Origin: Ancylobacter koreensis
GTDB taxonomy: Bacteria > Pseudomonadota > Alphaproteobacteria > Rhizobiales > Xanthobacteraceae
Assembly: GCF_023016525.1 (NCBI RefSeq)
Contig: NZ_JALKCG010000002.1
Coordinates: 376,001-440,000, forward strand
Length of the DNA stretch: 64,000 nt
Direction: 5' to 3'
In this document: in pieces, positions 10,744 through 19,006 of the stretch
How positions within the stretch are numbered: position 1 is the first letter of the stretch
How the letters are laid out: each line of letters starts with the position of its first letter
The notes under the pieces: model-generated
The model's input: only the letters and a program-made list of their open reading frames with translations
What the model was told of the DNA's origin: nothing
Databases searched by the model: none
Made by a program: the position numbers and the translations under genes

Positions 10744-10855
10744 GGAGTTCCGTCCGGACGTTGCCCGGACGCTTGCTTTCGGGCCTGCGCGGCGGTGCCG
10801 CGCCTGCGGTGTGTAATTAATACCACGGACCGGCCGCCGCCATAGCCGCGATTAC

Positions 10856-11824
10856 CTAGGCGTCCGTCGGACGGCCGGCGCCGCGGCGCTCGCCGCTGGG
10901 CGGGCGGCCGAAATGGCGGGCATAGGCGGTGGAGAAATGCGCCGCCGACTGGAAGCCGCAGGCGAGGCCGACATCGGTGACGGCAAGCGGCGAGAGGCGC
11001 AGCAATTCGCGCGCCCGCTCCAGCCGCAGGGCGAGGTGATAGGCCGAGGGGCTCACCCCGAGATGGCGGCGGAACAGCCGCTCCAGATGGCGTGGCGAGA
11101 CGTCGAGCCGGCGGGCGAGAGCGGCGATGCCCGGCGGGCGCTCGATGGCCGCCTGCATCATCTTCACCGCGCGGGCCAGCGTCGGGTCGGGCAGCGCCGG
11201 GCGCGGGCGTGCCTCGACCCGCGCGCCGCCGGTGCGGGCGCGATCGAGGATGAACTGCTCGGCAACCTTGTCCGCCAGCGCCCGGCCGCCCTTCGCCGCG
11301 ATGAGCGCGCGCATCATCTCCAGCGGCGCGACGCCGCCGGTGCAGGTGAGGCGGTCGCGGTCGACGACGAAGGCTTCCTCCACGAAGTCGATATCGGGGA
11401 ATTCCTCGCGGATGGCGGAGAGGTTCTCCCAGTGCACGGCGCAGCGATAGAAGTCGAGCAGCCCGGCATCGGCGAGCACGAAGGCGCCGGTGCACAGCGC
11501 GCCCAGCGCGACGCCGCGCCGCGAGAGCCGGCGCAGCGCGTCTTCGATCGGCGGGGTGGCGGCGTGGCGCACGTCGATGCCGCCGCACACCAGCAGCAGG
11601 TCGAGCGGTCCCGCCTCGGCGAGCGGCACGGTGGGGGAGAGGGTGAGCCCGTTCGAGGCGGCGGCGGGCGCGCCGTCCAGCGTGAGGATGCGCCAGGAAT
11701 AGATGTCCGCCTCGGCGACGTAGTTCGCCATGCGCAGAGCTTCCAGCGCGTTGGCGCAGGCGATCATCGAATGGTTCGGCAGGGTGAGGAAGCCGATGCG
11801 CGTCAGCGAGGCGAGGTCTTGCAC
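10856..11824 (-). CDS. GlxA-family AraC-type regulator, candidate glycine betaine regulator
   Basis: Transcription factor of 322 residues if the GTG at 11822-11824 is used. The N-terminal DJ-1/PfpI-like domain has LALCTG-type nucleophile-elbow sequence ALCTGAFVLADAGLL. The C-terminal AraC domain has two helix-turn-helix units, ending in VTDVGLACGFQSAAHFSTAYARHFGRPPS. GbdR and related regulators of betaine and carnitine catabolism belong to this family, and the position between dgcA and gbcB makes it the best candidate for that role. A TTG at 11986 would add 54 residues that look like noncoding sequence. A perfect 13-base palindrome lies just upstream of the chosen start. Confidence 0.8.
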   Translation of the reverse strand: MQDLASLTRIGFLTLPNHSMIACANALEALRMANYVAEADIYSWRILTLDGAPAAASNGLTLSPTVPLAEAGPLDLLLVCGGIDVRHAATPPIEDALRRLSRRGVALGALCTGAFVLADAGLLDFYRCAVHWENLSAIREEFPDIDFVEEAFVVDRDRLTCTGGVAPLEMMRALIAAKGGRALADKVAEQFILDRARTGGARVEARPRPALPDPTLARAVKMMQAAIERPPGIAALARRLDVSPRHLERLFRRHLGVSPSAYHLALRLERARELLRLSPLAVTDVGLACGFQSAAHFSTAYARHFGRPPSGERRGAGRPTDA

Positions 11825-11831
11825 GGCAAAT

Positions 11832-11844
11832 CCAAAGCGTTTGG
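11832..11844. promoter_or_regulatory. Perfect palindrome in front of the GlxA-type regulator
   Basis: CCAAA-GCG-TTTGG, a perfect inverted repeat eight bases upstream of the proposed GTG start. It lies in the 176-base divergent gap and could be an autoregulatory operator. Only one copy was noticed. Confidence 0.35.
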
Positions 11845-12000
11845 TGTGCGAAAGCGTTGCGTTGCCGAATGTTGCGGCGGCTGCGCCGGGAAACGCGCCG
11901 CGCAGAAATACCCCGGCTTGGTCATCGGGAGGCGCGAATGGTGCCGCAAAATTGACTCGGGCGCAGCCGGGAATGGCATCACACAATGGGGAAGCTTGTC

Positions 12001-12717
12001 ATGCCGTTCACGCCGAGCCTGTTCGATGCCGTCCGCGACCGCGTGCCCGGCCGGCTGCTGCTGCCGGTCGGCTTCGCGCTCTTCCTCGCCGTCGGCACCT
12101 ATGTGATCGCCGAGAACTCCGGATATGAGCGGGGCAAGGCGGCGCAGGCGAGCGCGGAGGAGAGCGTGCGCAACCTCGCCCGCCTCGTCGCCCAGCCCAT
12201 CGAGCTTGACGAGGAGCCGACCGAGAAGGGCGACCGGCTGCTGCCGACCATGGTGCGCGCCATCGAGCCTTCCGCCGTCTATCGTGCCCCGACCGCCCAT
12301 GCGGCCAAGCCCGCCAAGGCGAGTGTGGCGGCCGGTTCGGCGGGCGTCGCGTCGGCGGAAGAGAGCGCTGCCGCCGCGCTGCCGGCCGGCGTCGAGCGCT
12401 TCGACCATTGCCAGGGCGCGTGCGAGACGCGCGACCCCAAGGTCGTGCGCGCCGCCTATCCCGTGCTCGTGGAATCGCCCGAGGCCACCGCCGCCCGCGC
12501 CGCGCGGCGCCCGGACGTCCCCTTCGCCGAGGCGCCGCGGCCGGACGCGCCGCCCGCCCTCGTCACCGCCCGCGCGGAAGCGCCGGAGGAGGGCTTTCTC
12601 GGCCTGCCGCCGCTGCCGACCGCCGGCGAGATCGTCGACCGCACCGTGCAGGGCACGAGTCAGGCCTATGACAGCATGAAGCAGGCCGTGAGCGGGGCCA
12701 TCGACTTCCTGCGCTGA
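12001..12717 (+). CDS. Hypothetical single-pass membrane protein, Ala/Pro-rich
   Basis: Protein of 238 residues I do not recognise. A single hydrophobic segment (LLLPVGFALFLAVGTYVIA, about residues 18-37) anchors it, and the rest is an Ala-, Pro- and Glu-rich, probably disordered and extracytoplasmic region. Two cysteines occur at about 126-131 in HCQGACE. The C-terminal 40 residues (GEIVDRTVQGTSQAYDSMKQ) may form an amphipathic helix. The ATG at 12001 is chosen because GGGGAAG lies six bases upstream; an ATG at 11986 would add five residues. It converges on gbcB with six bases between the stops. No function is proposed. Confidence 0.65.
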   Translation: MPFTPSLFDAVRDRVPGRLLLPVGFALFLAVGTYVIAENSGYERGKAAQASAEESVRNLARLVAQPIELDEEPTEKGDRLLPTMVRAIEPSAVYRAPTAHAAKPAKASVAAGSAGVASAEESAAAALPAGVERFDHCQGACETRDPKVVRAAYPVLVESPEATAARAARRPDVPFAEAPRPDAPPALVTARAEAPEEGFLGLPPLPTAGEIVDRTVQGTSQAYDSMKQAVSGAIDFLR

Positions 12718-12723
12718 CGCGTC

Positions 12724-13941
12724 TCAGCGGTCGACCACCAGATCGCTGGTCGGCTTCGAGCAGCACAGCAGCGCCATGCCGGCGTCGATCTCGCGCTGGC
12801 GGATGCCGCCGCCATGCTTCATGTCGACCGTGCCGGAGACCAGCTTCGACTTGCAGGTGCCGCACAGGCCCTTGGCGCAGGAGGAGGGCAGGCGCACGCC
12901 GGCGCGGCGCGCCGCGTCCAGCACGAACATGTCCGAGCGGCACTCGATGGTGCGCTTCTGCTTGGCGAACTCGATGGAATAGGTCGTGACCTCGACCGGC
13001 GCGGCGGGCGCTTCCGGCGCGGCGTCGGCCACCGCCTGCGCCACCGTCTCCTCGACGGCTTCCTGCACCGCCTGCACGGCCTCGGCGACCGCCACCTCGG
13101 CGGCGACCTCCGGCTCGGCGTCGGCCAGCGCGCCGAAATCGAAGCTTTCCTCATGGTGGCGGGACATGTCGAAGCCGGCCGCCTTCAGCATCTCGCGCAC
13201 CGCCGCCATGAACGGCGCCGGCCCGCAGACGAAGACCTCGCGCTCGCGGAAATCCGGCGCTACGTGATTGAGCAGGCCGCCGTTCAGCCGGCCGCGCAGC
13301 CCGTGCCACGGCGCGAAGCGGGCGTCCGCCTCGCAGACCGGGGCGAAGCGGAAGGAGCCGGGCTGGTTGCGCGCCATCAGCTCCAACTCGTCGCGGAAGA
13401 TGATGTCGGCGGGCGAGCGCGCGGCGTGGACGAACACGATGTCGCGCGGCTCGCCGAGGTCGTGGAAGGTGCGTGCCATCGACATGAGCGGCGTGATGCC
13501 GCTGCCGCCGGACAGGAACAGATATTTCGGCGCCGACGCGGGCCGGCCGAGCGCGAAGCAGGAGAAATCGCCCATCGGGCCGATGGCGTGCAGCACCGAG
13601 CCGACCGTCACCGTGTCGTGCAGATAGTTCGACACCGGCCCGCCGGGTACGCGCTTGACCGTGATGGAGATGGTGTGCGGGCGGGTGGGAGCGGAGGCGA
13701 TGGTGTAGCAGCGGTTCACGCTCTCGCCGGCGAGCGGGATGTCGAGGGTCAGGAACTGGCCGGGCTGGTAGCGGAAGACGCACGGGTCCTTCGGCGCCAG
13801 CACGAAGGTCTTCACGTCAGCCGTTTCTTCGCGGATCTCGCGCACGACCAGCGCGTCGTCGGCCTCGGGATTCCAGTCCGGCAGGGAGCCGACAAGGCGC
13901 AGGGCGGTGGGATCGGACGAGACGGCGGGGGTGGCGGCCAT
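12724..13941 (-). CDS. gbcB: Glycine betaine demethylase, ferredoxin reductase component
   Basis: Electron-transfer subunit of 405 residues that takes electrons from NAD(P)H to the Rieske oxygenase GbcA. In order: an FAD-binding domain with RCYTIASAP near residue 80, an NAD-binding domain with FLSGGSGITPLMSM near 143 and VFCGPAPFM (written FVCGPAPFM) near 240, a long Ala/Glu/Val-rich linker at about 268-318, and a plant-type 2Fe-2S domain with CAKGLCGTCKSK and LLCCSKPTSD. The linker makes it longer than the roughly 370 residues I recall for Pseudomonas GbcB. A perfect FNR/FixK-type box lies directly upstream. gbcA is upstream on the same strand but 212 bases away, across an interspersed repeat. 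Confidence 0.9.
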   Translation of the reverse strand: MAATPAVSSDPTALRLVGSLPDWNPEADDALVVREIREETADVKTFVLAPKDPCVFRYQPGQFLTLDIPLAGESVNRCYTIASAPTRPHTISITVKRVPGGPVSNYLHDTVTVGSVLHAIGPMGDFSCFALGRPASAPKYLFLSGGSGITPLMSMARTFHDLGEPRDIVFVHAARSPADIIFRDELELMARNQPGSFRFAPVCEADARFAPWHGLRGRLNGGLLNHVAPDFREREVFVCGPAPFMAAVREMLKAAGFDMSRHHEESFDFGALADAEPEVAAEVAVAEAVQAVQEAVEETVAQAVADAAPEAPAAPVEVTTYSIEFAKQKRTIECRSDMFVLDAARRAGVRLPSSCAKGLCGTCKSKLVSGTVDMKHGGGIRQREIDAGMALLCCSKPTSDLVVDR

Positions 13942-13946
13942 GTGCT

Positions 13947-13960
13947 TTGATCTCGATCAA
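13947..13960. promoter_or_regulatory. FNR/FixK-type box upstream of gbcB
   Basis: TTGAT-CTCG-ATCAA, a perfect match to the FNR/Anr/FixK consensus TTGAT-N4-ATCAA, extended by one further pair (TTTGAT/ATCAAA). It ends six bases before the gbcB start codon, so any factor bound there would block initiation or elongation rather than activate a downstream promoter. Confidence 0.5.
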
Positions 13961-14038
13961 ACGAGGTGCGGAAGAAACGTTCGCGCCCCCTCGCCGGTGG
14001 GAGAGGGGTGGTTCGGGCAGGGCAGGCGCCTCATTCCT

Positions 14039-14128
14039 CGTCATCCCGGACGGCCGCAGGCCGATCCGGGATCGCGTGCCGAAGGGAGAGCGATCCCGGC
14101 TCCAGGCTGCGCCTTCGGCCGGGATGAC
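14039..14128. repeat. Interspersed inverted repeat between gbcA and gbcB
   Basis: The element is bounded by GTCATCCCGG and CCGGGATGAC and contains internal inverted segments (CGGCCGCAGGCCG, and GATCCGGGATCG with its partner CGATCCCGG). It belongs to the same class as the copies at 7662 and 50449. It is noncoding and separates the two gbc genes. Confidence 0.7.
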
Positions 14129-14152
14129 GGCAACTGCCGGGAAGGCGGGTGC

Positions 14153-15412
14153 TTACCGGCCCAGATGCTCGCTCATGCGGCCGATGTACCAGTTGCAGAA
14201 CTTGTCGACGAGCATCTCGGTGTGCGGCGAGTAGGGGCCGGGCTCGTAGGCGGGGCTGCGGGCGCCGTCCTGGCAATAGCCGACGAGGGTCGAATCCTGG
14301 TCGTTGGTGGCGTCCCACACGGCGGTGAGGTTCTCGACCGTGTAGTCGACGCCTTCCACCGCATCCTTGTGGACCAGCCATTTGGTGCGCAGCAGCGAGC
14401 GTTCGGCGTCGAGCGGCAACACCGAGAACACCACCGCATGGTCGGACATGAAGTGGTGCCAGCTATTGGGCTGGGTCCAGAAATGCAGCGCGCCGTGCCG
14501 GGGATCGTTGATGCGCCCGAGCAGCTTCTTGCAGGCTGCCTGCGTGTCGTTGGTGTGGCTCTCGCCGGCGCCGGCCAGCGGCAGGCGCTCGGTGCGGAAG
14601 CCCGTCACCATGTCGTCGAGATGCTCCATCATCGTGGAGGGGAAGCCGCAGCTCTCCCATTCGCGGTGCGAGGAAGTGACGAGCTTCGCATATTCCTCGG
14701 CCTCCTGCCGGCCGTGCTCGTCGAGCTCTTCCGGCGCGAAGCCGAAGCCATAGGCGAAGAGCGGCACGGTGAGCTCGGGATGGTTGCCCGCGCAGTGGTA
14801 GCACTCGCGGTTGTTCTCCATGGTGAGCTTCCAGTTGCCCGGCTCGATGATGTCCTTCTCGAAGGCGACCTTGGCGTTCTTCAGGTCGTGCGGGGCGAGA
14901 TAGGGCGCCATCTTCGCGGCCATCACGTCGAAATCGGCCGGCGGGTCGTCGGACAGGCACACGAAGATGAGCCCTTCCAGCGAGCGCACATGCACCGGCT
15001 TCAGCCCGTGGCAGGAGGGATCGAAATCCTGGCCCATATGCTCGGCGAAGAGCAGCTTGCCGTCGAGGCCGTAGGTCCAGCTGTGGTAGCGGCAGACGAG
15101 GTTGCCGACCGTGGTCTTGTAGTCGTGCACGATCGGCGCGCCGCGATGGCGGCACACATTGTGGAAGGCGCGGACCTCGCCGTCGTCGTCGCGCACGGCG
15201 AAGATGGCGTACTTGCCGATGTTGAAGGTCATCGCGTCGCCGGGCTCCGGGATATCCGGATCGACGCCGACGAAGATCCAGTGCCGGCCGAAGATGACCT
15301 CCATGTCGGCTTCGTAAATCTCGGGGCTGGTGTAGAACGGAGCCTCCAGGCTGTAGCCCGGCTTGCGGCGGCGCAGCAGCGCCTTGAGCGGCGTCTGGGT
15401 GGTGTCCAGCAT
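14153..15412 (-). CDS. gbcA: Glycine betaine demethylase, Rieske oxygenase component
   Basis: Ring-hydroxylating-type oxygenase of 419 residues that oxidatively removes one methyl group from glycine betaine, giving dimethylglycine and formaldehyde. The Rieske motif is CRHRGA then CRYHSW, near residues 89-112 (C-x-H-x17-C-x2-H). The mononuclear iron ligands sit in NNRECYHCAGNHPE, near residues 195-208. ATG at 15412 is preceded by GAGGGAGAA; a longer frame upstream adds 26 residues of leader. The leader contains a strong hairpin. Together with gbcB it requires oxygen, and the FNR-type box near gbcB fits that. Confidence 0.92.
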   Translation of the reverse strand: MLDTTQTPLKALLRRRKPGYSLEAPFYTSPEIYEADMEVIFGRHWIFVGVDPDIPEPGDAMTFNIGKYAIFAVRDDDGEVRAFHNVCRHRGAPIVHDYKTTVGNLVCRYHSWTYGLDGKLLFAEHMGQDFDPSCHGLKPVHVRSLEGLIFVCLSDDPPADFDVMAAKMAPYLAPHDLKNAKVAFEKDIIEPGNWKLTMENNRECYHCAGNHPELTVPLFAYGFGFAPEELDEHGRQEAEEYAKLVTSSHREWESCGFPSTMMEHLDDMVTGFRTERLPLAGAGESHTNDTQAACKKLLGRINDPRHGALHFWTQPNSWHHFMSDHAVVFSVLPLDAERSLLRTKWLVHKDAVEGVDYTVENLTAVWDATNDQDSTLVGYCQDGARSPAYEPGPYSPHTEMLVDKFCNWYIGRMSEHLGR

Positions 15413-15436
15413 CGGTCTGTTCTCCCTCGCGGGTTC

Positions 15437-15480
15437 CCGGCCCGCTTGTCGACTGGAATTGTTCGACGGAAGCGGGCCGG
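15437..15480. promoter_or_regulatory. Large hairpin in the gbcA leader
   Basis: CCGGCCCGCTT at 15437-15447 pairs perfectly with AAGCGGGCCGG at 15470-15480, and GTCGA pairs with TCGAC inside, leaving a 10-base loop. It ends 25 bases before the gbcA start codon. No T-run follows on the minus strand, so it is more likely a leader structure or protein site than an intrinsic terminator. Confidence 0.5.
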
Positions 15481-15490
15481 TGACTTTCAC

Positions 15491-15521
15491 GCAAGCGACA
15501 GGGAGTTTTCTGAATACGACA
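15491..15521. promoter_or_regulatory. Direct repeat upstream of gbcA, candidate AraC-type activator site
   Basis: GCAAGCGACA at 15491 and GAATACGACA at 15512 form a direct repeat with a 21-base period, two helical turns, the geometry typical of AraC-family sites. A related pair, AAATCCGACA and GGATGCGACA, lies upstream of soxB at 25967-25988 but with a 12-base period. Confidence 0.3.
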
Positions 15522-15580
15522 TTTCCGCTGCCGGAAGGGCCTTCGCCCGGTGCGGCCCGGCGGATCGCCGGGCCCCGGCT

Positions 15581-16015
15581 TCACTCGGGGAACACGACCG
15601 GCGTGCCGGGGACCGGCGGCGGCTCGACCCAGTCGATCTGGGCGCCGCCCTCGAGCACAGCGACCAGCAGCGAGCCGGCCTTCACCCAGGCCTGATGCAC
15701 ATGGTGCGGCGGCAGAAAGAAATAGCCCTGCTCCTCGATCCTGAAGATCTTCCCGGCGTCGCAGTCCTCGAAATAATGCGTGCCGGCGAGCAGGAAGGTG
15801 GTCTCCGACTTCAGATGCGTGTGCTTGGGAAAATGGAAGTCGGCCGGGAACTTCAGCACGATGACCGCCCCGCCGGTTTGCGCGTCGACGCGCAGGATCG
15901 AGAGCAGCGGCGAGCTATCGCCGAAATCGGGGAAAAGAGGCTCCCACGAGCGCTCTTGCGCGCTCTGGCTGAAGGCTTCGAGGCCCGGCGTACCGGGTGA
16001 CGGGGGTACCTGCAT
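15581..16015 (-). CDS. Cupin-domain protein
   Basis: Protein of 144 residues forming a single ChrR/dioxygenase-like cupin. Metal ligands are visible in FPKHTHLKSE (two His and a Glu) and in PPHHVHQAW. Such proteins are small dioxygenases, isomerases or ligand-binding anti-sigma domains. It is 48 bases downstream of the flavin monooxygenase on the same strand, so the two likely form a pair acting on the same substrate. gbcA follows 168 bases later. No specific reaction can be named from the sequence. Confidence 0.75.
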   Translation of the reverse strand: MQVPPSPGTPGLEAFSQSAQERSWEPLFPDFGDSSPLLSILRVDAQTGGAVIVLKFPADFHFPKHTHLKSETTFLLAGTHYFEDCDAGKIFRIEEQGYFFLPPHHVHQAWVKAGSLLVAVLEGGAQIDWVEPPPVPGTPVVFPE

Positions 16016-16063
16016 GGGCGTTCCTCCGGAGGTGGGGCGGGCGGCTTCGTTCGCCGCAGCGGT

Positions 16064-17656
16064 CTATCGGCCGGCGATCAGCGCCAGCGCGGCCTTGAGC
16101 CCGGCCATCGATGAGGTATCGCCGACCCAGCCGAGATAGCCGTCGGGCCGCGCCAGCCAGACCGTGCCGGTCTTCGCCTCGAAGGCTTCGGCGAACCCGC
16201 CCTCGCCGTCGCGCAGCACCGGAATGTCCTCGCGGTCGCCGAGCGGGGAATCGCCCGCCACGACGGCGAAGGCCGAGACCGCCGGGCCGAGCGCCGCGTG
16301 CGCCGCCTGCGAGAGTTCCACGAGGGCGGTCAGGCCCGCTTCGTCGCCGGCATAGCCGAACAGCACGTGGCGCCCGCGTCCCAGCCGCTCATGCAGCCGG
16401 AACGGCAGGCGGACATAGGCGCGGCGCAGCCCGCCGGCGTCGGGGATGCGGTCGCCGGCGGCGAGCGCGGTGCCGGCGGCGTCGGCCCGCTCGTCGCGGA
16501 CGATGGCGCTGCCGCGATAGGAGATCAGGAGCTGCGTCTCGCGCATGCCCGGCAGCGGCGAGCGCTGGGCGAGCGTCTCGTTGAGGGCGCGGCTGGTGTT
16601 CTCCACCAGGTCGAGCCCGACCGCACGGCGCTCGGCCGAATAGCTGTCGAGCAGGCCCGGCGCGTCGCGTCCGTCCAGTGCCAGGGCGAGCTTCCAGGCG
16701 AGGTTGTAGGCGTCCTGCAGCCCGGTGTTCAGGCCCTGACCGCCGACCGGGGGATGCAGATGCGCGGCATCGCCCGCCAGGAAGGCGCGGCCCTTGCTGT
16801 AGCTGGACACCAGACGGTGGTTGACCCGGTAGACCGACGACCAGTGCATCGATTTCAGTACTGTGCCGGCCGGCAGCATCGGCGTCATCATTGCCCGGAT
16901 CTCGTCGAAGCCCGGCGGCTGCGGGCGCTCTCCCTCGGCGGCGCGCAGCATGGAATCGGGCAGCACGGCCGAGAGACGGTAGCGTTCGACCGAACCGGCC
17001 ACCGGCACGGCGGCGAGCGCGTTGGCGGCGTGCTCCGCCGTGGCGCTGACATTGAAACGGTAGAAGCGACCGCGCGGCAGGTCCCAGCCGATCTCCAGAT
17101 CCGCCAGCACGAAGGTCTGCGGGAACTGGCCGCCCTCGAAGTCGAGGCCGAGGCTGGTGCGCACGGTGCTGCGGCCGCCGTCGCAGCCGACGATGAAGCG
17201 GCTCTCCACCACATGGGGGCTTCCGTCCGGCCCGGTCAGCTCGGCGCGCACGCCGTCGCCGGTTTCCGCGAAGCCGGCGAGCGTCCAGCCGTAATGCACC
17301 TTGCCGCCGTGGCGGACGAGGCAGGCTTCCAGGATCCGCTCGACCTCGAACTGCGCCAGCGACAGGCTGCCGAACGGCAGCACGTCGGGAATATCCATCG
17401 TCGGACCGGCCACGCCGTCGGTGAAGTTGGAGATGCCGTGCAGCCAGGTACCGGCGTCCACCGCGTCCTGTGCGATGCCGAAATCGTCGAACAGTTCGAG
17501 CGAGCGCGCGGTGATGCCGAGCGCCTTGGTGAAGAAGGTGCGCTCGGCCATGCGGTCGATCAGCAGCACGTCCAGCCCGTCGCGGGACAGGTCGGCGGCG
17601 AGGAACAGGCCCACCGGCCCGGCTCCGACGATCAGGACATCAACGCTGGATTTCAT
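16064..17656 (-). CDS. FAD-dependent aromatic-ring monooxygenase family protein
   Basis: Class A flavoprotein monooxygenase of 530 residues. The N-terminal FAD motif VDVLIVGAGPVGLFLAADL covers residues 5-22. The internal GCDGGRSTVR near 160 and FLAGDAAHLHPPVGGQGLN near 290 are the DG and GD motifs. The C-terminal 130 residues look like the thioredoxin-like domain found in phenol and MhpA-type hydroxylases. The usual substrates are phenolic or polyketide rings, yet there is no ring-cleavage gene nearby except a cupin. It lies between the gbc genes and a GlxA-type regulator. Which compound it oxidises is unknown. Confidence 0.85.
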   Translation of the reverse strand: MKSSVDVLIVGAGPVGLFLAADLSRDGLDVLLIDRMAERTFFTKALGITARSLELFDDFGIAQDAVDAGTWLHGISNFTDGVAGPTMDIPDVLPFGSLSLAQFEVERILEACLVRHGGKVHYGWTLAGFAETGDGVRAELTGPDGSPHVVESRFIVGCDGGRSTVRTSLGLDFEGGQFPQTFVLADLEIGWDLPRGRFYRFNVSATAEHAANALAAVPVAGSVERYRLSAVLPDSMLRAAEGERPQPPGFDEIRAMMTPMLPAGTVLKSMHWSSVYRVNHRLVSSYSKGRAFLAGDAAHLHPPVGGQGLNTGLQDAYNLAWKLALALDGRDAPGLLDSYSAERRAVGLDLVENTSRALNETLAQRSPLPGMRETQLLISYRGSAIVRDERADAAGTALAAGDRIPDAGGLRRAYVRLPFRLHERLGRGRHVLFGYAGDEAGLTALVELSQAAHAALGPAVSAFAVVAGDSPLGDREDIPVLRDGEGGFAEAFEAKTGTVWLARPDGYLGWVGDTSSMAGLKAALALIAGR

Positions 17657-17867
17657 CGCCGCTCGCCGCCTTTTCCTCAGATGCCGCCCGAACTGCCGCG
17701 TCCGTGCCGACGCCGGCGCGCGTCACCGCCGCGACGGCCTCCGGGATTGCCGGCGGCGCCGGATGAGGACGCGATGCTGAAAACCACGCCGGAGATGACA
17801 TCCTGTTGACGAAGGCGGATGCCGCCGGGCGCGGAGAAGACCGGCGCTCAGCGTAACATGGCACCGC

Positions 17868-18923
17868 TCAGTCGAACAGGCGCTGCGCCGCCACGCTCTG
17901 GCCCGCCGGGCCGGGCGCGCGGGCGCGGGCGTCGGAGGGGGTGAAGCCGTGCTGCGCCTTGAACTGGCGGGAGAAATGCGCGCAGTCGGAGAAGCCGGCC
18001 TCCAGCGCGATATCCGTCACCGACCGGCCGGTGGTGTCGAGCAGGAAGCGGGCATAGCGCAGCCGCAGCCGGCGGTAGAACTCGGCCGGGCGCTGGCCCA
18101 TCACGGTCTGGAACAGCCGCTCCAGCTGGCGGGTGGAGAGCTGCAGCCGGCGGGCGATGTCGGCAATGGGCAGCGGATCGGCGAGGTGCTGCTCCATCAT
18201 CAGCAGCGCGCGGCGCACGCGGTCGTCGGCCACGAGATCGGCGATGGGCGGGTGCGGCTGGGATTCGGTGCCCGGCCGCTGGCGGTCGAGCAGCAGCACG
18301 TGGCGGCTCTTCTGGGCGATGGAGCGGCCGAGGAATTTCTCCACCAGCGCGGTGGCGAGGTCCGCCGCGCCGCCGCCGCCGGCGCAGGTGATGCGGTCGC
18401 CGTCAATCACGTAGAGCCGGTCGGCGACCGGCGTGTGGTGCGGGAATTCCTCGAGGAAGTCCTGATAGTGGTACCACGAGACGCAGCAGCGCCGCCCGGT
18501 CATCAGCCCGGCGCGGGCCAGCACGAAGGAACCGGTGCACACGCCGACCAGCGACACGCCCGCCTTCGCGGCGCGCTTGAGATAGGCGACGCTTTCCTCG
18601 TCGAGCTGCTGGCCGCCATGCAGCAGGCCGCCGATGACGATGATGTAGTTGAAGGCCGAGGGGTCGGCGAGCGGGCCGGACGGCGCCACCGTGATGCCGC
18701 AGCTCGCCCGGATCGGTTCGGGGCGCGACGACATGACCTGCCAGCGCGCGAAGATCGGCCGCGAACGGTCGCCCTCGTCGGCGGCGAGGCGGAGCTGGTC
18801 GACCATCAGCGAGAAGGCCGAGAGGGTGAAATTGTCGGCCAGAATGAAGCCGACATTGAGCACCGGCACGGCCGTGCCGGCACTGGCCGAGGCGACAGGA
18901 GGGTGCGGGCGCTGCTGGTTCAT
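17868..18923 (-). CDS. GlxA-family AraC-type regulator near sdaA and sox genes
   Basis: Regulator of 351 residues with a DJ-1/PfpI-like N-terminal domain (VGVCTGSFVLARAGLM near residue 140) and an AraC domain at the C-terminus, whose second helix-turn-helix ends in VTDIALEAGFSDCAHFSRQFKAQHGFTPS. The start MNQQRPHPP has GGAG six bases upstream. Ala/Pro-rich tails flank both domains. It shares overall layout with the regulator at 10856 but differs in sequence, so the island has two family members. Placement beside sdaA and soxBDAG suggests control of sarcosine, glycine or serine catabolism, as with SouR-type regulators; this is inference. Confidence 0.82.
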   Translation of the reverse strand: MNQQRPHPPVASASAGTAVPVLNVGFILADNFTLSAFSLMVDQLRLAADEGDRSRPIFARWQVMSSRPEPIRASCGITVAPSGPLADPSAFNYIIVIGGLLHGGQQLDEESVAYLKRAAKAGVSLVGVCTGSFVLARAGLMTGRRCCVSWYHYQDFLEEFPHHTPVADRLYVIDGDRITCAGGGGAADLATALVEKFLGRSIAQKSRHVLLLDRQRPGTESQPHPPIADLVADDRVRRALLMMEQHLADPLPIADIARRLQLSTRQLERLFQTVMGQRPAEFYRRLRLRYARFLLDTTGRSVTDIALEAGFSDCAHFSRQFKAQHGFTPSDARARAPGPAGQSVAAQRLFD

Positions 18924-19006
18924 GGTCTGCTCCGGCGGACAGCATAGCAAACTTGCTGCCCCAGGTAGCAAGGATGATGCCGTCGCGGCAGGGCGGGCGC
19001 CAGGCT

